Source: JAENVT01 sp963720775 (GTDB lineage Bacteria; Actinomycetota; Acidimicrobiia; Acidimicrobiales; Ilumatobacteraceae). From it: a DNA stretch of 64,000 bases. The notes beneath the pieces are model-generated. The model saw only the letters and a list, made by a program, of their open reading frames with translations. It ran no database searches and was not told the DNA's origin. How positions within the stretch are numbered: position 1 is the first letter of the stretch; every line of letters begins with the position of its first letter. The stretch is from positions 62,001-126,000 of the forward strand of contig CAVRGR010000002.1 of NCBI GenBank assembly GCA_963720775.1, read 5' to 3'. Made by a program: the position numbers and the translations under genes. This document shows positions 35,504 to 44,389 of this stretch, in pieces.

Positions 35504-38367
35504 GTGCAGGGCCTAGCGACTGGCTTGACGACTGGTTCACGGCCATGGCCTCAGTCCGGCTTGACGCTCTGGACGGCTCGTGTCGATGGCGCCGTCGTTA
35601 CGCCCGGCACGGACGTGCTCGTGCGCGATGCCTCGACCACCTCCGCAGCCCTCGCCGGCCGGACCTGGGACGTGGCCGCACCGTTCCTGGAAGCAGGGGC
35701 ACGAGGGGTGGAGGTCGGATGGCAGACCGTGCCGGACAGCCACGCCCGTCTGGATCTGTGGGTGCTCCTCGTTCGCTTCGCTAGATGGTCGGGCGACCGA
35801 CGACGCCCGCCGAGCCCTCGCCGAGGCTGCTTCTGCCGGAGGCCAGCCCATCCTCGATGCGCTGGCCGAACGGTTGAAGTGGCTGGACTCCCGTGGGGGG
35901 CCTGCGCGTGCGACCTCATGGCGATCGGTGCAGGATCGCCCGACGCCCTTCTCGAACTGGCACGCGTCGTGAACATCACCGCCGGGGTGTCGGGCTCGTC
36001 CGACCTCCGGGTCGACACCGGGATGACCGCCGCAAGGACCGCCATCGCCGCCGCGGAATCACTCGACGAGGCCGACGAGCAGGTCGCCCGACTGCTGGAC
36101 CCGGTGCCGGCTGAGATCTATCTTGCCCTGGCGGAGCGCGCGCTCGCCACAGACGAGCCCGACCTCGCCAAGCGGTCTCTGGAGCACGCCACTACCACGG
36201 CGCTCAACGAGGCGGTCCGAGGCGAAGCGCACGATCAGCTGGCTGCCCTGGCGCAGCACGCTGGCGACGGCGAGCAGGAGCGCACCGAACGGTTGGCCGC
36301 GGCGATCGCCTGGGATCGTGCCGAGCGCGCCGACCGGGCGCTCGCCAGCGCCGCGGCGTTGGTGGTCCTCGACCCGCAGCACGCGGAGGCCCGCTGCCGG
36401 GTGGCCAGCAGCCTCATCCTGCTCTCCTGGGCTACTCCGAAGGAGATCGCACTTCCGCAGCTGCGGCGAGCATTAGAGGTCAACGAGCCCGTGGCGGCGA
36501 TTGTTGAGGCGCAGGCCCTCCAGCTCACCGACCGCGACTGGCTGCGGGCCTGGGCCCTCTGGAACGAAGGCTCCGCCCGCCGCCGCCTGGCAGCGTTCGA
36601 CGGCGAGCCTCGGGCGGATCACCGGTGGCGGGCGCTGCTCGCTGCCCTGAGGACCGTGGCGGTGGTGCCCACGAACGGCTCGATGTGGACTGGGCTGGCG
36701 GACGCCGCCTTCGAGCTGGATCTGTTGTCGATGGCCGAGCTGGCAGCTGGTAAGGCGACACGCCTCGATCCCTCGCGGGACAAAATAGCGCAGCACGTAC
36801 GGGCGCTGGCAAACCTCGGCGAGTTCGAGCGTGCGCTCGACGTGCTCGGCGATCCCACCAACCCGTTCGAGTGGAACATGCAGGCCCACGTGCGCGTTCG
36901 CCTCGGGCAGGCCAGAACGGCTGCCGCGGTCTTCGACGCCCACCGACCCGAGCCGGACTCGCAGTGGGCGCGGCTCAGCCACGTGACCTCTCTTCTGCTC
37001 GTGGACCGAAGGGCCGAGGCGGTGGCGGCAGCCAAGGATCTCGACGCTTCGCTGCGCGCCCGACTGAGCGAGACCGAGATCCGGTCGGTCGCTGCTCGCG
37101 AGAGCCTCATCCTGGGCAACGACGAGCGTGTGGAGGCCCTCACCACAGATCTCCGAGCGAGCGGCGAGCACAACTCCGACTTCGAGCTCGCCGTCGTCCG
37201 CACGGTCCAGGGCCGCCACCTGGACGCGGCATCGCTGTTTGCATCTTACGTCCGGAGCTTCACCTCGCAGGACGACGTGGCGTGCTGGGAGCACATCGAC
37301 CTTGACGTGCTAGCCCTTGTGCTCGCCGACCGTGGCGATCCACTCCCGGACCTCTCTGAGGCGCAACGGGAGTTGGACGAACTGCGAACGCGATCGGTCG
37401 CACGCCGCGATCCTTTGGCCGAGCTCGACCTCGCCGACAGCGACGGTGCCGACGACACCTCGGTCGCCGCGGCCAAGGACGTCGGCCGGACCATCGTCGC
37501 GGTGGCCGGGGACGACCTACAAGCCGTGGAAGCCGGGATCGGCAGGTTGGACGCCGCGCTCGGGGGGGTTCCGACCGGGCCTCTCCGGCGAGTGGCTGGT
37601 AGAACGGCGGCGAGCGCAGCGGGCCGAGGCCGCCGTAGCTGCCGCGGTGGCCGACCGCTCCGCCGACGCGATGCGGCTTGTGAGAGAACTCCTCGAGGAG
37701 GCGCCGATGAGCACCGACGACCTGCTGCGTGCGGCGTCACCGGACGGTGTGGACCCGAAGGTGGTCTCTGCGGTGCGCTCTCTAGCCGACGACCCCAGTC
37801 TCGGGTTGTTCGCCCGGCTCGTGGGGAATCGGCTCGATCCCGAACCGCTCGCCGCCGATGCCGCGTGTGCTCGGAGCAGTGCGCTCTCTCGACGCAGCTA
37901 CCACCCTCGTGGTTCGCAGCGGTCAGGACGCCCACCGAGCAGCACGAGCTGTTCCTGCGCCACTTCCCAGAGATGAGGCTGGTGATAGCTGCGACAATCC
38001 CCGGGATTCACGTCTCTACCGACGCCGCGCTGGAGCCGAGCGGCTACCGGGTGCTCGTGCACGACGACGTCGTGGAGGTGGGGACCCTGCCAATCGGCCG
38101 ACGGCTGCTGCCCGGCGGCGCCTTGCACTTCTGCCCCCCGAGCTCAAGGGGGCCTCCGCTCGCGAGGAGCAAGCGGTGCTTCGAGAGATCGGCGAGGTGA
38201 CCATCCCCGATTCCGAGGGCGGCGAGCGAACGCTCGCCGGGCTGCTCTCGCTGTCGCCGCTCGAGACGGTGGTGCGGCGTCTGGAGGCGGCCGCCGCCGC
38301 GCAGATGCGGATGCCTTCGTGTCGGCGGACCCCGACGAGGGAAATGAGCTCGGCCGCGCCGGCGTGA
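35504..38367 (+). pseudogene. Large helical-repeat (TPR-like) protein, frameshifted
   Basis: A long alpha-helical repeat protein. The frame is open from about 35930 to 37560 (over 540 codons), with TPR-like helices such as AEIYLALAERALATDEPDLA and IAQHVRALANLGEFERALDV. A run of seven G at about 37561-37567 breaks the frame; the reading continues in the next frame (LSGEWLVERRRAQRAEAAVA, LLEEAPMSTDDLLRAASPDG). It shifts again near 37860 (FAAVRTPTEQHELFLRHF) and near 38145 (LKGASAREEQAVLREIGEV). The opening 35504-35930 also shows a shift. It probably served as sensor or scaffold for the upstream protease and CHAT proteins. Confidence 0.6.
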
Positions 38368-38457
38368 AAGGTCAGGTCTTGGAGGGGTCGTAGACGTCGT
38401 CGTTCGTAACATCGTCAAGCCCCTGAGATGGCTGTGAGATGAAACGCGGCTACACCT

Positions 38458-38480
38458 GGGGATCGCCCCCCAACGCCCAC
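38458..38480. other. Internal att-like sequence
   Basis: GGGGATCG followed by CCCCCCAACGCCCAC matches the T-loop and 3' end of the tRNA-Val repeat with a 3-base gap; the last 14 bases (38467-38480) match exactly. It lies between the + strand conflict genes and the - strand patatin gene. It suggests the island is two joined segments. Confidence 0.55.
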
Positions 38481-38501
38481 CACGCCGAGAACTACTATCT
38501 G

Positions 38502-38640
38502 TCGATGATCGCCGACACAGCCAAGGATCTCCGGGGAATTGCGCTCGCTGCCAGCGATGCGTCGGCCTACTTCGCCGCACTCTACGCTCGGGTCACAACT
38601 CGGATCGGCGAGTCAATCGTGGCCGGTCAGTTCGCCCTTC
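38502..38640 (+). pseudogene. Fragment of a DUF5995 gene (N-terminus)
   Basis: About 46 codons (MIADTAKDLRGIALAASDAS, then YFAALYARVTTRIGESIVAG) closely match the start of the intact DUF5995 gene at 55299, with many silent and some coding differences, so it is a relative rather than an exact copy. The match stops at about 38640, where patatin-gene sequence begins. It sits 21 bases after the internal att-like site. Confidence 0.75.
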
Positions 38641-41600
38641 GGCGTAACAGGTCCAACAGCTCGTTGAGGTGTAGAATGCCGTAGAGGCCTACAACATGGC
38701 CACAGCGCCGAGCGTGAGCAACGAGGTTTCCACGGTGGCCGCCAATTGGCGACGGCGATCACCAGAATCACCACAGCCGAGGGGATCGCTGCGTAGATCA
38801 GCGGCTGCCACGCCGGGCTGTAGTGATGCAGGACGACGACTCCACCGCTGGCTGCAGCGAGTGTCACCAACAGAGTCACGACGGTGAGATCGAACGAGCG
38901 ACGCCAGAGCGCCCGCCTATCGGGTCTGCGATTGTGTCGGCAACGATTCGAACAATGACGCAGATGGCGAGCAGTGTCCAGCCCGTCGACTCAATGGTGT
39001 GGTGCGCGTGATGGTGCCGATCAAACCGATGGCGAGTCCGATCAGCGCGAGCAGCACCAGCGTGTTCTTGAGAACGGTTGTCTTGAGTCGCTCGCCGATC
39101 ACGAACTCGAGTGCGTTTGCTGCGAACTTGGCGACCCTAGCGATGAGAACGGTGAGCGGGCGCCTGTCCAGCGCGCCCACGGGAAAGCTCAGAGTGGTGA
39201 CCGAGTTGGTGACGTGAGTCTCGGAGAGCACAACATCATCCACTCGCGTGTTGTTGGCTTCTCTGGGGTTCTCGGCTGCGTTGCTAGGCCGTTAGTCGCG
39301 TCGGGTCTCGAGGATCGAGACTGGCAGGCAGATCGGCAGCGTCCTCTCCGATGCCGGCGATCGGGGCGAGCACCTGGTGACGCGTGAGCATCGTCGACCA
39401 GGCCTCGCGAAGGATCTCGTACTGCGCGGAGCCGGATCAGCCGGTCACGCTCGGCACATCGTTGCCTTCGGGAATCAATGCATCGATGATTCGTTCTGCG
39501 CCGTCAAGCCTTCCCCAGAGGATGTCGTGCGACCTCGAGGACTCATCGAAGAAGCCGCCGAAGTGATTGATCGCCGAGCCGGCGAGCTTGTCATAGCGCT
39601 AGTCGTTGAGTCGGGCACGAGCGTGGTCGCATCGAGCGGGCTGGATCCGATGGATCGTGATGTCGCTTCGCTCTCCGGGCAAGTGGTCGAAGGCCTGCCC
39701 GACTTCGTCATAGAACCTGAATAGGATCCAGCGTCGTTGCAGCTCACGGCGGAGGTCTAGCGGTACAGACTGGTCGGTGATCACCGACCACTCTCCCAGC
39801 GCGATTCTTCCCAGGTCGAGTTCACTGCTTGCTGTCGAGCAACTCCGTGAATGCCGTCCGTAGCGATCGTCGGCTCGTCAGGCGGCGACGACGCTGCTCG
39901 GCTGGCCTTGTACGGCCATTGCCCCGAGGCCTCCAGGAATTCGCCCTCGATGTCCACGCCGCGGTCGCTCGAACTTGTCCAGCCCACTGGACTTGTGCTG
40001 TGCATGGGTTGGCTTCGGATGACCGAGGCTTGGCGCCTCGCCTCGCGTTGGCGCGGCAGCGTGTTGAAGACGGTGTCCAGCTGGCGCGGATGCCACGGCG
40101 TGGTCACGATCGGCGTCCAACGCGGGCTGCGAGGCCCATGTCGACAGGTTGTTCACAGACAGCGTCGATGGCGCGTCGTTGGATGAAGTTGATCCGACGC
40201 ATGTGGAAGTCGACATCGAAGTGTTGGCGGATGGTTTCACCGGCGAGGAGCGGCTGAGTGGCCGAACGTGTTGAATGAGTTTGGTCATCGCGCGATGGAA
40301 GGTGCTGCCCTCTGCTTGTGGACGTCTCGGTAGCCACGGGCCGAGGAGGTCGCGATGCCGAGTGCTGTGGTCGAGTCACGAACGCTGCGGTAGGCGGCCG
40401 CGTAGGCGACCAGCTTGCGACGAGCTCGCCGACCGCATCCAGGTCGTTGACTGTAGGCTCCGGGAGCGCACGTGCTGCGGCAGCGGCCACCACAGCCTGT
40501 CGAAGGCTCTGCCGCAACGATGTCGTTGAGCCGTGCGTCGAGTGCTGCCGTTAGTGCCGGTAGGCGAGGTATTTCGCGTTGCTCTCGGCGCCGAACTGAC
40601 TGATCGAAGCACGTCCTCGAGATCGTTCGTTCCGCGGCGTTGTCGCCACCTTGAGCAGATTGGCGATCAGGTCCGGGCGTTCCGAGTGTTCGTCTCCATC
40701 GACAGCGGTGGCTTACCCGGGTCTGGCTCGACGTACAGGATCTTGCGCTGCACCGAGCACGTCGAGCGGCGCAACGGAAGCGTCCTCAGGATCTGCTCAA
40801 ACGGCTTGTTATCGAGATACCCGCCATCTGCAAACGAATGCCGGGACGACGTCGCCCTTCGCGTGACAGAGGAAAGAAGCCTCGTCGAGCGCCTCGCCGA
40901 TTCGCATCCCACCGTTCGCTTGCAGAGCGCGGACAACCTGATCAATGTCGCCGACCGAACCGGTTCAAAGGCCGCCGGAAACGACGATGTGGCGCGGCCG
41001 GAAACGCCAACATCGCGTCATCTTCACATCGGAAGTCATTTCGCTCGGGCTCGTCACCATCTGACGTCGGCGCATACATGAAGTGGATCAGCGTTCGATT
41101 GGACGATTCGAGCACCGAGCCCGCCGGAGCGTCTGACGTGGCGACCACGTCGATACGACCCTCGAGATCGGTCGTCGTCACCCACAAGTCCAACGCATCC
41201 GCGTAGGGCGAAGGCGCGTCGGACGCCGAATCCATCGATCGAAGCGCCTTCAGCAACTGGAGGTACATCCAGGTGCTGTTCAAGAACGATGTGCAACGGC
41301 TGTTCTTGATACCGGCGCCTCGCAGGTCTGCGTTGGCAAGTCTGTCGTTGAGCAACTTCCCGATGTCGCCCTTGTCGACCCACAGTCGCTGCAGCGGACC
41401 CAAGTCGGCATCAGAGACCAAGGCCTTGGCGAGGAACACCCCGTTGATACCGCCCGCCGAAGTGCCAGAGAGAAGATCGACGACGAACCGCGTCCGAATC
41501 CCTTGATCAGTGTTACCGGTCATTTCGCCGTCCGCTAGTCGCCGACCCAGCTCCCGGTATACCAACTCGGACCCGCGGAGGTCATCGTCGTGCCATCGCA

Positions 41601-41748
41601 GGGCACCCTCGCTGCCAGGCATCGGCGCCGTGGCTTTGACCATCCGAAACAGTTCTTGAACGACACCATTGATGTAGATCGCGAGCGACACGCCGCCGTA
41701 CAGGACGACACCGAATCGAATCTCGCGAGTTGCCGCATAGTCCGTCAT
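38613..41748 (-). pseudogene. Patatin-like phospholipase with DUF3376 (frameshifted)
   Basis: It starts at ATG 41748 with MTDYAATREIRFGVVLYGGV and SLAIYINGVVQELFRM. The nucleophile Ser is in LLSGTSAGGINGVFLAKALV and the catalytic Asp in SFADGGYLDNKPFEQIL (about 40850, another frame). DUF3376 follows: DVDFHMRRINFIQRRAID at about 40200, RRELQRRWILFRFYDEVGQA at about 39750 and HFGGFFDESSRSHDILWGRL at about 39520. Two or three membrane helices are at the C-terminus (LLALIGLAIGLIGTI near 39030). The first 290 codons are open; later at least five frame changes are needed. Patatin proteins cleave membrane lipids and are used as effectors in several defence systems. Confidence 0.7.
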
Positions 41749-42143
41749 CACTCTCACCCCCGAGTATGAGTCGTCGCGTAAAGAGCCGCGACCGACGTCT
41801 ACTTGATACACCCTTTTGACAGCCTGTCGTCACCCGACGGATGGCCGCCTTGTGATTTCGCATTTCTCTCGCACCCCTCGCGGGGCGCGTCGGACAAGGC
41901 TGCGTTCATACCAACGCGATCGTGGGGTCCTTGTGCGCAGAATGTTCAGTCAAGGCCTTCGAGAACGATCACGGCCGAGCCGCGTAGCGCTCGCAGATCC
42001 GGCGATGGTGCTGACAATGTTTGCGCACGAAGGATGCGCGATACGACCGCACTGGCATACCAGCAGCGGTTGCCACGAACTGCCAACGCTGACCATCCGC
42101 GACGGACTCGAAGTGCGTAACTACATTTCTTGCCGGAAGCATT
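41749..42143. other. Gene-free right end of the island
   Basis: These 395 bases lie between the patatin start and the right repeat. I found no integrase, excisionase or other convincing reading in any frame. The first part probably carries the patatin promoter. Confidence 0.5.
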
Positions 42144-42190
42144 CACGTTCACACCGTGGAGGTCGGGGGATCGAGGCCCCCAACGCCCAC
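42144..42190. other. attR-like end of genomic island
   Basis: A perfect 47-base copy of tRNA-Val positions 32439-32485 (anticodon stem to 3' end). It lacks the 5' half, so it is not a functional tRNA. It marks the right border; ordinary chromosome genes resume 10 bases later. Confidence 0.9.
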
Positions 42191-42200
42191 TCCCGGCCAG

Positions 42201-43373
42201 TCACCACAAGGCGGCGCTGGCCAGCTCGGCGCCCTCGGTGAGAACGTTCAACTTCGCCCAGGCAAGCGACGGGTGCAGCCGCAGTCCGAGCCCGCAGTCG
42301 GTGGAGGCAATGACGTTCTCGCGACCGACCAACTTGGCGAATCGCTCGATTCTGTTGGCGACGAGCTGTGGGTGCTCGATGAGCGGCGTGGAGTGGGTGA
42401 CCACACCTGGAGCGAGGATCTTGCCGTCGGGCAACTTGACGTCTTCCCACAGCGCCACCTCGTGCTCGTGGCGCACGTTGGCCGCTTCGATCGAATAGGT
42501 CTGCGCCTTGACCGACAGCATGATGTCGACGATGTCGGGCAGGGGCAGGTCGGCCGAGTGCGGGCCGTGCCAACTTCCCCAGCAGAGGTGGTAGCGGATC
42601 TGCTCCTCGGGAATGTTGCGCAGCGCGTGGTTCAGCGCTTCGCATCGCATCTGGCAGAACTTGCGATAGCCGTCGAGCCCCATCGGGATGCCGATGCGGT
42701 CCCACAACGCGCCGAGCCACGCATCGTCGACCTGGACCTGAAAGCCAGCCGCGGCGATTGCCTCGTATTCAGTGCGCATCGCCTCGGCGATTGCGTAGAT
42801 GTGCTCCTCGTCGGTCTTGTAGATGCCTTTGTCGCGACCGGGCTCGACACTGAGCGGGGCGGTCGTCGTCAAGAAGGCATCCGACACCGGGGTATCGCCC
42901 AGCGAGGCCTTCATGACGGCGATCTCGCGCTCGAGCGCTGCCTGGCCGCGGTAGTGGACGGGGGCAGCACACACCCAGTCCTCGACCGACTGGGTCGTAT
43001 CCTCGGCGCCCTCTGGCACGTGCTGCGCAGCGCCGGACTGCTCGAACAGCGTGCCGTTCTGCAGCACCGCGAGGTAGAAGTCGCGGAACTCGACCCAATC
43101 GGTGCTCCCGAGCAGCAACTCGCCCAGCGCGCCCGGGTGTCCCGCCGGCTCGTACCCGCCGAGGCGCGCTGCGAGATATTCGGTCCAGTGCCCGCCTTTG
43201 GTGAGCTCGCCCTCGTTGATGAAGTCGACACCGGCGCGGCGCTGTGCGTCGCACACCTCGGCCACCGCTTCTTGGAGCCGTTCCGCGGACACATCACGCC
43301 GGGCCCACACATCGTGGGGAGCGGGCAACGCGCCCACGTGGGTCGTGAGAATTCTGTCCGTGCTTCGCCTCAT
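42201..43373 (-). CDS. MetE C-terminal-like (methionine synthase/CoM transferase family) protein
   Basis: A 390-aa single-domain protein of the cobalamin-independent methionine synthase fold. Zinc-binding residues are likely in QIRYHLCWGSWHGPHSAD (HxC) and VIASTDCGLGLRLHP (C). It begins ILTTHVGALPAPHDVW. It lacks the N-terminal half of MetE, so it is either a methyltransferase using another donor or an epoxyalkane:thiol-transferase-like enzyme; both exist in this family. I start at ATG 43373 because GGGAGG lies 9 bases upstream; 43391 is an alternative. It is the first chromosome gene after the island. Confidence 0.82.
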   Translation of the reverse strand: MRRSTDRILTTHVGALPAPHDVWARRDVSAERLQEAVAEVCDAQRRAGVDFINEGELTKGGHWTEYLAARLGGYEPAGHPGALGELLLGSTDWVEFRDFYLAVLQNGTLFEQSGAAQHVPEGAEDTTQSVEDWVCAAPVHYRGQAALEREIAVMKASLGDTPVSDAFLTTTAPLSVEPGRDKGIYKTDEEHIYAIAEAMRTEYEAIAAAGFQVQVDDAWLGALWDRIGIPMGLDGYRKFCQMRCEALNHALRNIPEEQIRYHLCWGSWHGPHSADLPLPDIVDIMLSVKAQTYSIEAANVRHEHEVALWEDVKLPDGKILAPGVVTHSTPLIEHPQLVANRIERFAKLVGRENVIASTDCGLGLRLHPSLAWAKLNVLTEGAELASAALW

Positions 43374-43456
43374 GGCGTGCGACCTCCCCATCGTCCTCGA
43401 ACGGTCGCGAACCTACCATTCGTCCCGCTCGGCATCTTGCCCCGGCGGGTCGGGGC

Positions 43457-44329
43457 TCAGAGGTCGAGCTGCGCGGCGACGGTGTCGATCGTGTGGCGGA
43501 TCTCGTCGAACGGGACGGGCACGTGTGGCGTGTCGGTGGGGGCATCGGGACGAGGCAGGACGATGACGCGGTCGACTCCGAGCTCCGTGTACTGATCCGC
43601 TATCGCCTGGTCGAACGGGCCGGCCGGGATGATCGTCAACTCGAGTGGCCCGAGCTCGGCTGGACGTTCGATCTGTTTCGTCTCGGTGGCGATGATGTCG
43701 AGGATGCCACGGGTCCACTCGACGGTGGCGTTGTACGCAAACCAGCCGTTGGCCGTGCGGATGGCGCGGCGCCTGGCCAGGCCGCTGAGGCCACCGATGA
43801 GGATCGGTGGACCTGATGCGGCGACCGGACGCGGGTAGGCGTCGACGTCGCCGAAGTCGACGTGACGTCCGTGAAACTCGGGTTCAGTCATCGACCACAG
43901 GGCACGCATCGCGTCGACGAACTCGTCCATGCATCCGGCACGATCCGACAGGTCGACACCCATCGCTTTGAACTCGGGTTCGAGGTATCCGGCCCCGACT
44001 CCGACGATCAAACGGCCGTGGGAGATGCGGTCGATGCTGGCGAGCTGCTTGGCCAACCGAACCGGGTGGTGCAGCGGAAGTTCGAGTACGCCGCTGCCGA
44101 TCTTCACCTTCGAGGTGTGCGCAGCAAGAAGCGTCAGCCCGGCGATCGCATCGAGGAATGGCAGCGTGCATGGCATCGTGAACCACTCGGGTGGGTGCCG
44201 CGGCAACGCCACGTGCTCGCCGACCCACACGGATTCGAACCCGGCAGCTTCGGCGTATTGTGCAACGGCCACGGCGGTATCGGGATCCGCGCAGGTCCCG
44301 AAGTTCATGGAGTACAGCCCGAGCTTCAT
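43457..44329 (-). CDS. LLM-class F420-dependent oxidoreductase
   Basis: A 290-aa luciferase-like TIM-barrel protein: MKLGLYSMNFGTCADPDT, AEAAGFESVWVGEHVALP, KVKIGSGVLELPLHHPVRLA and GRLIVGVGAGYLEPEF are characteristic of the F420-using branch in actinobacteria. It transfers hydride between F420 and an unknown substrate. The start is ATG 44329; 60 bases separate it from the divergent fusion gene. Confidence 0.85.
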   Translation of the reverse strand: MKLGLYSMNFGTCADPDTAVAVAQYAEAAGFESVWVGEHVALPRHPPEWFTMPCTLPFLDAIAGLTLLAAHTSKVKIGSGVLELPLHHPVRLAKQLASIDRISHGRLIVGVGAGYLEPEFKAMGVDLSDRAGCMDEFVDAMRALWSMTEPEFHGRHVDFGDVDAYPRPVAASGPPILIGGLSGLARRRAIRTANGWFAYNATVEWTRGILDIIATETKQIERPAELGPLELTIIPAGPFDQAIADQYTELGVDRVIVLPRPDAPTDTPHVPVPFDEIRHTIDTVAAQLDL

Positions 44330-44389
44330 GACGCGACCGTAGCTTCGCTCCGTCGACCGTGATGTCGTGGCGTCTGCAAAGCTGTGCCG

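Noticed and set aside
38439..38684. An independent 81-aa protein
   Set aside because: Its core is the start of a DUF5995 gene and both ends run into unrelated sequence (att-like site and patatin gene).
42144..42190. A second tRNA-Val gene
   Set aside because: Only the 3' part is present; acceptor 5' strand and D arm are missing.
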